Assembly (NCBI GenBank): GCA_005884665.1
Contig: VBAT01000010.1
Span: 173,088-210,674, forward strand
Length of the DNA stretch: 37,587 nucleotides
Origin: Bacteroidota bacterium
GTDB lineage: Bacteria > Bacteroidota > Bacteroidia > Chitinophagales > Chitinophagaceae
Direction of reading: 5' to 3'
Shown: in pieces, positions 29,477 to 37,587 of the stretch
How the letters are laid out: the number at the start of each line of letters is the position of its first letter
How positions within the stretch are numbered: position 1 is the stretch's first letter
The notes under the pieces: model-generated
Told to the model about the DNA's origin: nothing
The model's input: only the letters and a program-made list of their open reading frames with translations
Database searches by the model: none
Position numbers and translations under genes: made by a program

Positions 29477-31165
29477 TTACCAGAAAATCGTGTATAATGC
29501 CGCAAGAATGCCACAGACTATAATTGACCAGGCTAAGAAAGCAGGAGACGGTTTGAACATTTTTTTATCCACTTCCAGTCCGTGCGGATGCAGACCTTTA
29601 CGGGTTTCCCATTTGCTGATGATATACATTCCAAGAATGCATAGGATAAAAACAAAGGTCATCCTGTCGAGGAATGGAATTTCGTAGACCCCCCTGCCGT
29701 TGTCTTTTGAAAAACCGGACGAGGCCAGGCCCGATAAGTCAACCATGCCTGGAAGGAATTTAAAAAATACCGAAAATATGAATCCGCCGATGGTCGCGAA
29801 TAAAGCTGCGTTCGAAGTTGTTTTTTTCCAAAAGAAACCAAGGAAGAACATCGCAAAAATGCCTGGTGAAACAAAACCCGTATACTCCTGGATATATTGA
29901 AAGCCTTGTTTGCCTTCACCCATCAGGCTTTCACCCAACAGCAATGCAAGCAGGATGGCAAGCACCATTGCAACAACAACAGTGATACGGCCTAGTGAAA
30001 CCAATCGCTGTTCACTCGCTTCCTTGTTGATGGCCTTTTTATAAATGTCCAGGGTAAAAATCGTCGAAATACTGTTAGCCTTACCAGCCAGCGAGGCAAC
30101 TATCGCGGCGGTCAATGCCGCAAAAGCCAATCCTTTTAACCCTGCAGGCAAAAGATTTAATAATGATGGATATGCTTTATTGACATCGGTGACTCCCTGT
30201 GAATCCAGCATCTCCGTCTGGAACATACCTCCTTTATGAAGCACAAAAGCCGCAATACCTGGCAATACAACGATAACAGGCATCAATATTTTCAGGAACG
30301 CAGCAAATAACAACCCGTTTCGGGCTGTAGGCAGGTTGGCGCCCAATGCACGTTGCGTGATATATTGATTACAGCCCCAATAACTGAGATTGGCAATCCA
30401 CATTCCACCGATCAATACACTAATGCCCGGCAAATCCATATAGTTGGGATTGTCTTTGGAAAATATCATGTGGAAATGATCACTGGCCTGGCTCCGGAGT
30501 AACGTAAAGCCATTCCAGATCCCCGTTTGCCCGCTCTTTTCCGCTATCAGGTTTAAAGCGATATAAGTTGCCGCCAATCCACCAAGCACTAAAAAGAAAA
30601 CCTGTATCACATCGGTATAGCCAATAACCTTCATGCCGCCCAGGGTAATGAGTATCGCAAAAAATGCAAGCATGATGATACAGAAATAGATATTTGCACC
30701 CGAAATACCACTGATGGCGATAGCACCGAGGTATAAAATAGACATGAGGTTGACCACAACATACAGCAAAAGCCAGAATACAGCCATGATCATCGCCACA
30801 GTAGAATTGTAACGTTGATTCAGGAACTGGGGCATCGTATATATTTTGTTCTTCAGGTAAATGGGCATGAAGAATACGGCAACGATAATCAATGTTAAAG
30901 CAGCCATCCATTCATAGCTGGCGATGGCCAGTCCCATTTTAAAACCTGATCCGCTCATTCCAATAAACTGCTCCGCCGAAATATTGGATGCGATCAGCGA
31001 TGCGCCGATAGCCCACCAGGTAAGCGAACCTTCTGCCAGGAAAAATCCCTTGGCATCGTGCTCCCTGCTTTTTCTTCTCCGGTAGATCCAATAACCGTAG
31101 GCAGCGACGATAACAAAATAAATGAGGAAAATAATGTAGTCTTTAAGAGCAAGTTGATTGTTCAT
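29477..31165 (-). CDS. SSS-family sodium/sugar symporter (SGLT-like)
   Basis: 562 residues with about 14 hydrophobic segments. KGFFLAEGSLTWWAIGASLIASNISAEQFIGMSGSGF is the first discontinuous helix of SGLT-type symporters, and YTMPQFLNQRYN and LGGMKVIGYTDVIQV are family signatures. LTAAIVASLAGKANSISTIFTLDIYKK contains the Na2-site Ser region. Substrate specificity is not visible. Lying 43 bp after araA and 16 bp before fucP, it most likely imports L-arabinose, although galactose, xylose or fucose are possible. Confidence 0.87.
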   Translation of the reverse strand: MNNQLALKDYIIFLIYFVIVAAYGYWIYRRRKSREHDAKGFFLAEGSLTWWAIGASLIASNISAEQFIGMSGSGFKMGLAIASYEWMAALTLIIVAVFFMPIYLKNKIYTMPQFLNQRYNSTVAMIMAVFWLLLYVVVNLMSILYLGAIAISGISGANIYFCIIMLAFFAILITLGGMKVIGYTDVIQVFFLVLGGLAATYIALNLIAEKSGQTGIWNGFTLLRSQASDHFHMIFSKDNPNYMDLPGISVLIGGMWIANLSYWGCNQYITQRALGANLPTARNGLLFAAFLKILMPVIVVLPGIAAFVLHKGGMFQTEMLDSQGVTDVNKAYPSLLNLLPAGLKGLAFAALTAAIVASLAGKANSISTIFTLDIYKKAINKEASEQRLVSLGRITVVVAMVLAILLALLLGESLMGEGKQGFQYIQEYTGFVSPGIFAMFFLGFFWKKTTSNAALFATIGGFIFSVFFKFLPGMVDLSGLASSGFSKDNGRGVYEIPFLDRMTFVFILCILGMYIISKWETRKGLHPHGLEVDKKMFKPSPAFLAWSIIVCGILAALYTIFW

Positions 31166-31208
31166 GACGGGTCAATCGTTGGTTGGTATGTTGGTTTGCA
31201 AAAACTCC

Positions 31209-32705
31209 CTAGCGGTTCCGGTAATACACTTCGCTCCACTTCAGTTCGTTCCTGAATTTATCCAGCTCGGTATATTTATCGATCATTACACATTCGATAT
31301 CTGCCATCGCTGCAAAATCCTGTAAATATTCGGAGGTAAGGTTTTGGCTGTAACATGTATGATGCGCACCACCGGCATAGATCCAGGCAGCGAGACCGTC
31401 ATACATATTGGGGTGTGGCTTCCACAATACACGTGCTACCGGAAGCTTTGGTAAATCATATTTCGGCGATACTGCTGTCACTTCATTAACCAGCAGGCGG
31501 AAACGGTTACCCATATCGATCATAGACGCATTGAGAGCAGCTCCGCCCGTAACACCAAAAACAAGGCGAACAGGATCCGCTTTGCCACCAATTCCCAGCG
31601 GGTGTATCTCGCAGGATGGTTTATCAACAGCAATACTCGGGCATATTTCCAGCATATGCGATCCAAGCACCATTTGATTACTGGCTTCAAAATGATACGT
31701 ATAATCCTCCATGAATGAGTTACCGCCGGCCAAACCGCTTCCCATCACTTTCATTGCCCTTACAAGGGCACAGGTTTTCCAGTCACCTTCTGCGCCAAAT
31801 CCATATCCTTCGTTCATCAATCGTTGCACAGCAAGACCCGGCAGTTGTACCAATCCATGCAGGTCTTCAAAGGTGTCCGTAAAACCTTTAAAGTTTCCCT
31901 GGTTTAAAAAATTCCGTAAACCGATTTCGATCTTCGCCGCTTCTCGTAACGATGAGTGTTTATCATTCCCTTTACGAAGCGAACTGGCCACGTTATAACT
32001 TTCTTCATACTCTTTCACAAGTTTATCAATGTCCTTATCACTGGTTTCATTGATCACTTTTACGAGATCGCCCACGCCATGGGTATTGACAGAATAACCA
32101 AATTTTATTTCTGCTTCTACTTTGTCACCTTCCGTCACCGCTACATACCGCATATTGTCACCAAAGCGTACAAATTTTCCCTGCTGCCAGTCGCTCCATG
32201 CAGCAGCTGCGCGGGTCCATATTGCAGTTTGCTGGATCACTTTTTCATTTTGCCAGTGACCTACCACCACTTTTCGTTCGAGCCGCATCCTTGTCATGAT
32301 GAAACCAAATTCCCTGTCCCCATGGGCAGATTGGTTCAGGTTCATGAAATCCATGTCAATTTCTTTCCAGGGAATGTCGCGGTTGAACTGCGTATGCAAA
32401 TGCATCAGGGGCTTGTGCAGGATCTTCAATCCACCGATCCACATTTTGGCAGGGGAGAAGGTATGCATCCAGGCAATGAGGCCGATGCAATTTTTTGTAT
32501 TGTTCGCATCCTGGCAGATAGCAAATATTTCCTCCGCCGATTTTAAAACGGGTTTGAAAACTATTTTGACAGGTATTGTTTCCTGCTCATCCAAAAATCC
32601 GACTATCTCCCGGGAATGAGCAGCTACCTGTTTTAATGTCTCTTCACCATACAAATGCTGGCTGCCGGTCGCAAACCAAACTTCCAGCTCTTTCAAATTT
32701 TTCAT
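31209..32705 (-). CDS. araA: L-arabinose isomerase
   Basis: 498 residues, the normal length. The Mn-binding catalytic residues are all present at the positions known from E. coli: Glu306 (GFGAEGDWK), Glu333 ([10 protein letters not shown]), His350 ([11 protein letters not shown]) and His449 ([11 protein letters not shown]). The N-terminal [18 protein letters not shown] is typical. It converts L-arabinose to L-ribulose in the cytoplasm. The next gene in the direction of transcription is the SSS symporter, and the preceding gene is an exported aldose epimerase 117 bp away. Confidence 0.96.
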   Translation of the reverse strand: MKNLKELEVWFATGSQHLYGEETLKQVAAHSREIVGFLDEQETIPVKIVFKPVLKSAEEIFAICQDANNTKNCIGLIAWMHTFSPAKMWIGGLKILHKPLMHLHTQFNRDIPWKEIDMDFMNLNQSAHGDREFGFIMTRMRLERKVVVGHWQNEKVIQQTAIWTRAAAAWSDWQQGKFVRFGDNMRYVAVTEGDKVEAEIKFGYSVNTHGVGDLVKVINETSDKDIDKLVKEYEESYNVASSLRKGNDKHSSLREAAKIEIGLRNFLNQGNFKGFTDTFEDLHGLVQLPGLAVQRLMNEGYGFGAEGDWKTCALVRAMKVMGSGLAGGNSFMEDYTYHFEASNQMVLGSHMLEICPSIAVDKPSCEIHPLGIGGKADPVRLVFGVTGGAALNASMIDMGNRFRLLVNEVTAVSPKYDLPKLPVARVLWKPHPNMYDGLAAWIYAGGAHHTCYSQNLTSEYLQDFAAMADIECVMIDKYTELDKFRNELKWSEVYYRNR

Positions 32706-32792
32706 GTTTCAGGGATTGATCCTTTTGTTATTGTCACAGGAAGATACGCCAACCTGCCTGCAATTTATTTTTGTTTATAAATCCCGGTTGTT

Positions 32793-32810
32793 GGTGATTG
32801 CCCAATCATT
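32793..32810. promoter_or_regulatory. Inverted repeat upstream of araA
   Basis: tgattg (32795-32800) and caatca (32803-32808) are perfect 6-bp inverted arms separated by cc, and G-T pairs can extend them by two positions on each side. The site lies about 90-105 bp upstream of the araA start codon in the 117-bp gap. It could be an operator for a pentose regulator. No good promoter boxes were found beside it. Confidence 0.3.
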
Positions 32811-32822
32811 ACCTACTATTGA

Positions 32823-33971
32823 CTACCGGGTGGAAAATTTATACAGGGTCGTTTGTTTGTATGTTTCCCCCGGTTTTAAAATGGTGCTGGGAAATGATGG
32901 TTGATTTGGGCTATCGGGAAAATGCTGTGTTTCCAGGCAAAGCGCCCCATGCTTCACATATTTCTGGCCGCCTTTTGTGTTGGTCAATGTTCCATCCAGG
33001 AAATTACCGGAATAGAATTGAATGCCGGGTTCGGTAGTCCATACTTCCATCTGTCTTCCACTGGCGGGATCATGCAATTCGGCAACTTTTTCCAGTCCTG
33101 AACCAGTCCTGTTCAATACCCAGTTATGATCATAACCGCCCTTTACGGCCGCGATATCTTTTCCTATTACTTTGGACGAGGCGAAATCCATTGGCCCTCC
33201 CTTTACGGGTTCTATCTTCCCGGTGGGAATAAGTGCATCGTTGACCGGGGTGAATTTATCGGCATTCAGCATCAACTCATGATTAAGAATGGTTGAGTCT
33301 TTGCCTGCAGATAAATTAAAATAACAGTGATTGGTAAGGTTGACCGGTGTTGCTTTATCCGTATTGGCTGTATAGTCAATCTTCAATGCGTTGTCTGCAG
33401 TAAGCGTATAGACTACCTGTACCTTCAGGTTACCAGGATATCCCTCTTCGCCATCTTTGCTATCATAAGTTAACTGAAGGCTGCTATCACCGGATTTGGC
33501 AATGTCCCAGTAAACTTTATCAAATCCTTTATTGCCGCCGTGGAGCGTATTCCCGTGATCATTGGCGGCAAGGGTATAGGTTTTTCCGTCCAATGTAAAT
33601 TTTGCATTGGCAATTCGATTTCCATAACGGCCGATCAATGCGCCGAAATAGGGAACGCCTTTTTGGGTAAAACCATCTAAAGATTCAAAACCGGTAACCA
33701 CATCGCCCATCTTTCCGTCTTTGTCAGGAGTTATGAGTTGTGTAACTGCACCACCATAATTAATGACGCTTACCTGCATGCCGTGGGCATTGGTAATGGT
33801 GTATTCGGTAACAGGCTTTTGTTCAAATGTGCCAAAAGGCTTTTCTGTTATCCCTGCTTTCATGTCGCTTGATTCTGCTTCTTTTGTTTCGGTTTTGTTT
33901 TCTGTCGTGTTGTTGTTACAGGCAGCATTGAACAGCGCGAAACTAACAAGTAACCATTGAATTTTTTTCAT
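32823..33971 (-). CDS. galM: Exported aldose 1-epimerase (galactose mutarotase) lipoprotein
   Basis: 382 residues. A lipobox (FALFNAAC, Cys18) and an acidic linker precede a full epimerase domain from about residue 45. YFGALIGRYGNRIANAKF, NDHGNTLHGGNKGFDKVYWD (His144), VNLTNHCYFNL (His215, catalytic acid) and ALCLETQHFPDSPNQPSFPS (Glu347, catalytic base) are all present. The enzyme equilibrates alpha and beta anomers of aldoses, and here, being exported, acts in the periplasm before uptake. It lies between araD and araA, implying a role with arabinose or galactose. Confidence 0.9.
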   Translation of the reverse strand: MKKIQWLLVSFALFNAACNNNTTENKTETKEAESSDMKAGITEKPFGTFEQKPVTEYTITNAHGMQVSVINYGGAVTQLITPDKDGKMGDVVTGFESLDGFTQKGVPYFGALIGRYGNRIANAKFTLDGKTYTLAANDHGNTLHGGNKGFDKVYWDIAKSGDSSLQLTYDSKDGEEGYPGNLKVQVVYTLTADNALKIDYTANTDKATPVNLTNHCYFNLSAGKDSTILNHELMLNADKFTPVNDALIPTGKIEPVKGGPMDFASSKVIGKDIAAVKGGYDHNWVLNRTGSGLEKVAELHDPASGRQMEVWTTEPGIQFYSGNFLDGTLTNTKGGQKYVKHGALCLETQHFPDSPNQPSFPSTILKPGETYKQTTLYKFSTR

Positions 33972-34084
33972 TTGAATACTTTATTTTAATTGACGATTGA
34001 AAACAGAATTGCAACCTTGAAAGGAACAACACGGCATAAAAAATTCTCAGATGATTCCCATGCTTTTGATTTTCCTTCGCTCCC

Positions 34085-34107
34085 GCCTGCGTGCCGGTAG
34101 GCAGGCT
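34085..34107. repeat. GC-rich palindrome between araD and galM
   Basis: gcctgcgtgccggtaggcag (34085-34104) with ggc following is an imperfect version of the cctgccggcagg palindrome at 11910-11921; the gcctgc/gcaggc ends pair perfectly. It lies in the 161-bp gap between araD and galM and may be a REP-like element or mRNA processing site. Confidence 0.4.
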
Positions 34108-34132
34108 CTGTTTTTTCACCCTCTTTATTCTT

Positions 34133-34831
34133 CTATTGGCCATAATAAGCATCCGGTCCATGTTTACGTTCATAGTGTTTCTTTATCAAAGAATCTTTCA
34201 ACCGGGCAGCACTGGGATTGATCTGTTCTGTCAGGCAGGCCATCCTGGCAATACTTTCGAGCACTCCACTGTTATATACAGCTTTTTCAGCATTCTTTCC
34301 CCAGGTAAACGGGGCGTGGTTGCCAACCAGGATCATCTCAACTTCTTCGTAACTGAGTTTTTTGTTCAGTAGACAATTCATAACCTGGAAACCGGTCTCA
34401 TATTCGTAATCGCCTTCTATCATTTTATCATCCATCGGTGGGGCGCAAGGGATATCCACGGTATTATGATCAGCATGTGTCGTTCCAAAGATCGGGATAT
34501 CTCTCAGCGATTGGGCCCAGGCAGTAGCATAAACAGAATGTGTATGACAAATGCCGCCGATCTTCGGCCAGTGTTTATATAAAACAGCATGCGTCCTGGT
34601 ATCGGAAGAAGGACGCAGTTTTCCTTTTACCGTATTACCTTCAAAATCTACAATAACCATTTTCGCGGGAGTCAGTTTTTCATACGGAACACCACTGGGC
34701 TTGATGGCAAATACGGCCAGGTCGCGGTCTGCTGCGCTTACGTTCCCAAAAGTAAACAGGACCAATCCCAGTTTCGGTAATTGAATATTGGCTTCATAAG
34801 CCTCTTCCTGTATGTGTTGATACTTGCTCAT
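34133..34831 (-). CDS. araD: L-ribulose-5-phosphate 4-epimerase
   Basis: 232 residues of the class II aldolase fold. TFGNVSAADRD at 27-37, SSDTRTHAVLYKHWP, the zinc ligands His96 and His98 (GICHTHSVYATAWAQ) and His172 (VGNHAPFTWG), and GTTHADHNTVDIPCAPPM all match AraD. It converts L-ribulose 5-phosphate to D-xylulose 5-phosphate for the pentose phosphate pathway. It is the first gene of the sugar cluster in the direction of transcription. The kinase that would make its substrate is not encoded in this window. A terminator-like hairpin lies 21-70 bp before the start codon. Confidence 0.94.
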   Translation of the reverse strand: MSKYQHIQEEAYEANIQLPKLGLVLFTFGNVSAADRDLAVFAIKPSGVPYEKLTPAKMVIVDFEGNTVKGKLRPSSDTRTHAVLYKHWPKIGGICHTHSVYATAWAQSLRDIPIFGTTHADHNTVDIPCAPPMDDKMIEGDYEYETGFQVMNCLLNKKLSYEEVEMILVGNHAPFTWGKNAEKAVYNSGVLESIARMACLTEQINPSAARLKDSLIKKHYERKHGPDAYYGQ

Positions 34832-34852
34832 TCGGGTAGATCATCTTTAAGC

Positions 34853-34900
34853 AAAAAAACTAAAAGCTCGCCCGGTATTTGGGCACTAGTACCGGGGCGA
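34853..34900 (-). promoter_or_regulatory. Terminator-like leader hairpin before araD
   Basis: On the minus strand tcgccccggta (34900-34890) pairs with taccgggcga (34877-34868): ten base pairs with one bulged C and a 12-nt loop. It is followed by gctttta and seven T at 34859-34853. It ends about 21 nt before the araD ATG, too close for a promoter to fit between. It may work as a transcription attenuator or block initiation by structure. Confidence 0.5.
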
Positions 34901-35386
34901 ACGAATGCGTGTCAAATTAACACTATTATCCGATTTAATAAGCGCCATCCTGATAAATCTGTCTGGAGGATATTAGCCCTAAAACTGATCCAGATCGTTG
35001 GCGCTAACAGCTCATTCCGGGAAAAAAGCATTTCATTAAAAAAAAACTTCCGTTCACTAAACGGTCTATGGTTTCGGAAGATAGAGTTCGTTTCTTTGTG
35101 TGGTAATCGGAAACATTAACCATAAATCTTAATCCAGTTTTAGGCAGTGTTCCGTCCCATGAAATGAAATTTTGAACGCGGATTTTTAAGATTATTAAGA
35201 TCTGTTATGATCGGCGTTCTCCCTATCCAGTCTTAAAAGTCTCTCTCATATAGCAGTAGTTTGGGTTTCTTATGTGAACGGCCCGGGATTCTTCCAGGGC
35301 TTCTCTCTTTTATATGGGTACTATTCGTAAATTTGGGATGCCATTTCTCACGTGTCACTTTTCACCTTTGACTTAAATGAACATTC
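34901..35386. other. Gene-free intergenic region
   Basis: No convincing ORF lies here. The region must contain the promoter of the sugar cluster on the minus strand and that of the DUF6728-like gene on the plus strand. TAAATTTG at 35328-35335 fits the -7 consensus for the latter, about 52 bp before its ATG, without a clear -33 box. The minus strand has ttaatttg near 34914, one position off consensus. No tRNA or known riboswitch fold was recognised. Confidence 0.4.
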
Positions 35387-35548
35387 ATGGGAGTCTGGAG
35401 TCAAATCGCCGAGTATCTCTACATTAAAAAGAAAGATCCCAATCGTCCGAAAAGCAAATGGATCGGGTACATGCATGGCATTAACCGTATCAGCCTGTTG
35501 ATCTTCATTCTTTGCCTGATTATTTTAGCTATTAAACTTCTTCGTTAA
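35387..35548 (+). CDS. Small membrane protein, DUF6728-like
   Basis: 53 codons from the ATG at 35387: MGVWSQIAEYLYIKKKDPNR, PKSKWIGYMHGINRISLLIF, then a hydrophobic segment ending AIKLLR. A cytoplasmic N-terminal half with the IAEYLYIKKKDP motif and one membrane span fits a conserved small Bacteroidota family that I believe is DUF6728. The last 17 bases overlap the end of lpxB on the opposite strand, tail to tail. Function is unknown. Confidence 0.7.
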   Translation: MGVWSQIAEYLYIKKKDPNRPKSKWIGYMHGINRISLLIFILCLIILAIKLLR

Positions 35549-36638
35549 GAAAGCGGGTGATCGACCGGGCAGCGTTGGCTGAAGCATTGCCACCCTGGGC
35601 CAGCAATTGCTTTAATGTGGCATAATCCATTCCAATTTGTTTTCTCCGCTCGGGATCAAAGAGGATTTCATTAAGCTCCCTCGTCAAATTAAGAGGTGTA
35701 AGCTCATCCTGTATCAACTCCTTCACTACAAGTTTGTCCATGATCAGGTTTACCAGCGAAATATATTTTACGCGGATCACCCGTTTTGCGATCTGGTAAG
35801 AAATGGCCGACCCTTTATAACATACAACTTCCGGCACGGCAAACAACGCAGTCTCGAGCGTAGCGGTACCTGAAGTTACAAGCGCAGCTTTGGCAGTTTT
35901 AAGTATGCCATAAGTACGGTCCGTCACTGAGACATTCGGATAAGATTTCAGCAATTCGCTATAAAAAGAAAGTTCAATGGCAGGGGCTTTGGCTACTATG
36001 AAATGTATGCCCTCGAAAGAAGGAGTTATCTGTAGCATGATCGGCAGTTTCTTCAGGATTTCCTGCTTCCTACTTCCAGGCAGCAGAGCAACAATCGGCC
36101 GGCCGCTTGCCCCGCTCTCGCTCTGTTTTTCTTTCTCAATCACTTCTACCAGCGGGTGCCCCACATATTCCACTTCCCAGTTCCATTTATTTTTAAAATA
36201 ATCTTTCTCGAAAGGAAGGATCACCAGCATTTTGTCAATGCATCGTTTCATCATTTTTACACGATTTTCCTTCCAGGCCCAGACCTGTGGGCTGATGTAA
36301 AAAATGACTTTTAATCCTTGTTCCTTTGCCCATTTCGCAATTCGCAGGTTGAAGCCAGGGTAATCGATAAGTACCAGTGTGTCGGGTTTGAACTCGAGAA
36401 TATCCTGTTTGCAGAATTTGAGATTTTTGAAAATGGTCCGGAGGTTCATCAACACTTCCGTAAAACCCATAAAAGCGAGATCGCGGTAATGTTTCACCAG
36501 TTCACCACCCGCTTGTTGCATTTTATCGCCGCCCCAGCAGCGAATAACAGCGCCGGGGTCAAGCTTTTTTAATTCTTTAATAAGATTACTGCCATGCAGA
36601 TCGCCGGAAGCCTCTCCCGCTATGATGTAGTATTTCAT
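35532..36638 (-). CDS. lpxB: Lipid-A-disaccharide synthase
   Basis: 368 residues of glycosyltransferase family 19. YYIIAGEASGDLHGSNLIKELK at 3-24, FMGFTEVL, LIDYPGFNLRIAKWAKEQG, YISPQVWAWKENRV, LPFEKDYF, VGHPLVE, ALLPGSRKQEI and the donor-binding VTSGTATLETALFAVPEVVCYKG are all LpxB hallmarks. It joins UDP-2,3-diacylglucosamine and lipid X to make the lipid A disaccharide at the inner membrane. The gene follows the small membrane protein gene by 69 bp on the same strand; surE and lpxB adjacency is common in this phylum. Confidence 0.96.
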   Translation of the reverse strand: MKYYIIAGEASGDLHGSNLIKELKKLDPGAVIRCWGGDKMQQAGGELVKHYRDLAFMGFTEVLMNLRTIFKNLKFCKQDILEFKPDTLVLIDYPGFNLRIAKWAKEQGLKVIFYISPQVWAWKENRVKMMKRCIDKMLVILPFEKDYFKNKWNWEVEYVGHPLVEVIEKEKQSESGASGRPIVALLPGSRKQEILKKLPIMLQITPSFEGIHFIVAKAPAIELSFYSELLKSYPNVSVTDRTYGILKTAKAALVTSGTATLETALFAVPEVVCYKGSAISYQIAKRVIRVKYISLVNLIMDKLVVKELIQDELTPLNLTRELNEILFDPERRKQIGMDYATLKQLLAQGGNASANAARSITRFLNEEV

Positions 36639-36707
36639 TCTTGCCTTTCCGGAAGGAACATTTATACTGCAAAATACAACTTGTGCTTAAAGAAATAATT
36701 GATAGCA

Positions 36708-37004
36708 TCAAAGCCACACCTTCAGGATGAGGATGCCGATCCCGTAAATCAGAGTAAGAATGAATATTCCCTTGGCAGTAGTGTCTCTATGTGTATTTAC
36801 ATAAATGGTAAACAGTACTACGTTAGCCAGCAACGAAAGAGAGCCGATAGAGGTGATCAGCCCGCGGTCGTTAAAAAAAGTAGATAAGAATTCGCCAAAC
36901 GAAAAGGTCGAATACTTGATAAAATAAACCACAAGCAGGCCCACCATCGGTCCGATCAGTCCGAGTACCAATCCTAATTTAAGATTATCCTTTTTAAATA
37001 TCAT
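36708..37004 (-). CDS. Small integral membrane protein between surE and lpxB
   Basis: 98 residues from ATG 37004 (MIFKKDNLKLGLVLGLIGPMVG); an ATG at 37013 would add MGI. The 37004 start overlaps the surE stop codon as ATGA, the classical form of translational coupling, so it is preferred. Three hydrophobic segments are evident: LGLVLGLIGPMVGLLVVYFI, a middle one in SIGSLSLLANVVLFTIYV, and the C-terminal ILTLIYGIGILILKVWL. The protein has no recognised domain, but small proteins of this type recur at this position in Bacteroidota. Function is unknown. Confidence 0.75.
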   Translation of the reverse strand: MIFKKDNLKLGLVLGLIGPMVGLLVVYFIKYSTFSFGEFLSTFFNDRGLITSIGSLSLLANVVLFTIYVNTHRDTTAKGIFILTLIYGIGILILKVWL

Positions 37005-37587
37005 GATTCCCATAATTTTTTCAGTCGGTTCATAAGAACGTAATTCGTCAGGTCAAATTGTACTGGCACAACGGTCCCTTTATCAAAATTTACGAATTCA
37101 CCGGTGAGCCAGTAGTATTTACGGCCATTCGGATCGACTCTTTCCACAAAATCCTCCTCGTACTTGGCATAAGCCTGTTTGCACACCATAATACCATTCA
37201 GCAGCTCTTCCGGCACAGATGGAATATTTACATTGAACACGGTATGCTTGTCCAGTTTTGTTGACAGCATTTTTTCGACTACCATTCTTGCATATTTCCT
37301 GGCGCCTGTAAAATCGGCTTCAATATTATAGTCAAGCAGGGAAAATCCGGCGGAGGGAATGCTTTCAATGGCGGCTTCTACCGCGGCTGACATGGTGCCG
37401 GAATAAATAACGTTGATGCTATGGTTCGCCCCATGATTGATTCCACTGAGGCAAAGATCGGGTTTGCGGTGAAGGACTTTGTCGACCGCCAGCTTTACGC
37501 AATCAACCGGCGTACCTGTGCATGCATAAGATTCGATATCTCCGAAGGCATGAACTTTATGCAGGCGAAGCGGCTGACCGATGGTGA
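37001..37587 (-). CDS. surE: 5'/3'-nucleotidase SurE (5' end missing)
   Basis: The frame is open to the edge of the window, so the first part of the protein, including the N-terminal DDG metal motif, is missing. The visible 194 or so codons contain AFGDIESYACTGTPVDCVKLAV, then SGINHGANHSINVIYSGTMSAAVEA, the SurE active-site signature, and FNVNIPS and a C-terminal TDYVLMN-like segment (FDLTNYVLMNRL). SurE is a metal-dependent cytoplasmic phosphatase that removes phosphate from nucleoside monophosphates and polyphosphate, linked to stationary-phase survival. An internal Met near 37393 is not the start, because the signature begins upstream of it. Confidence 0.93.
   Translation of the reverse strand, partial: TIGQPLRLHKVHAFGDIESYACTGTPVDCVKLAVDKVLHRKPDLCLSGINHGANHSINVIYSGTMSAAVEAAIESIPSAGFSLLDYNIEADFTGARKYARMVVEKMLSTKLDKHTVFNVNIPSVPEELLNGIMVCKQAYAKYEEDFVERVDPNGRKYYWLTGEFVNFDKGTVVPVQFDLTNYVLMNRLKKLWES

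Noticed and set aside
31956..32546. 196-codon plus-strand ORF opposite araA
   Set aside because: It is an antisense shadow of a complete araA with all catalytic residues.
37001..37393. surE starting at the internal Met near 37393
   Set aside because: The SurE signature SGINHGANHS lies upstream of that Met in the same frame, so the gene continues past the window edge.

Overview
The window reads as a chromosomal segment of a member of the Bacteroidota, most likely of the Chitinophagaceae kind; this is inferred from gene content, not from a marker gene. Supporting signs are a protein with a type IX secretion (Por) C-terminal sorting domain, many short lipoproteins with LxxC lipoboxes, a DUF1735 plus F5/8C surface lipoprotein, a one-piece periplasmic Reg_prop/Y_Y_Y sensor kinase of the LytS type with a LytTR regulator, weak Shine-Dalgarno sequences, and many intergenic palindromic repeats. 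No rRNA, tRNA, CRISPR array or transposase was seen.

Layout. 1-1947 (+): the end of a truncated gene, a DUF1735/F5-8C lipoprotein and a DUF1573 protein. 2073-6971 (-): an MBL-fold hydrolase and FMN reductase pair, a T9SS-sorted beta-propeller protein, a lipoprotein and an exported tandem DUF4242 protein. 7097-12500 (+): a MalT-like LAL/LuxR regulator, a single-domain DUF4242 protein, a short GIN-like exported protein, an unrecognised lipoprotein and a cytochrome-c-like lipoprotein. Two of these genes (starts 10204 and 11107) share a conserved upstream sequence of about 60 bp. 12577-16530 (-): an MddA-like methanethiol methyltransferase with a 42-codon membrane ORF, a second GIN-like protein, a stand-alone LytTR protein, a DUF3455 lipoprotein and a SAM methyltransferase. 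Copies of an interspersed repeat bracket the mddA/GIN part. 16877-21307 (+): the sensor kinase and response regulator pair.

21312-34831 (-) is a sugar-catabolism cluster on one strand. In transcription order it holds araD, an exported aldose epimerase, araA, an SSS sodium/sugar symporter, a FucP-type transporter, a rhamnose/fucose mutarotase, an SDR (2-keto-3-deoxy-L-fuconate dehydrogenase), a GH29 alpha-L-fucosidase, an unknown lipoprotein, a FAH-family 2,4-diketo-3-deoxy-L-fuconate hydrolase, an L-fuconolactonase and an L-fucose dehydrogenase-like SDR. It combines the oxidative, non-phosphorylating L-fucose route (to pyruvate and lactate) with part of the L-arabinose isomerase route. L-fuconate dehydratase and L-ribulokinase are both absent from the window. 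Between the lactonase and the last SDR lies an insertion-like element of about 940 bp. It has 18-bp inverted ends, a GxxExxY gene and a 43-bp tandem array built on the same end motif.

35387-37587 returns to housekeeping: a small DUF6728-like membrane protein converging on lpxB, then a small membrane protein translationally coupled to surE, which runs off the window.

The most interesting leads are the GxxExxY element inside the fucose operon, the Lys-to-Asn change at the SDR catalytic site, the shared upstream module at 10098 and 11008, the DUF4242/LAL grouping, the terminator-like hairpin just before araD and the LytTR-type direct repeat before the kinase.
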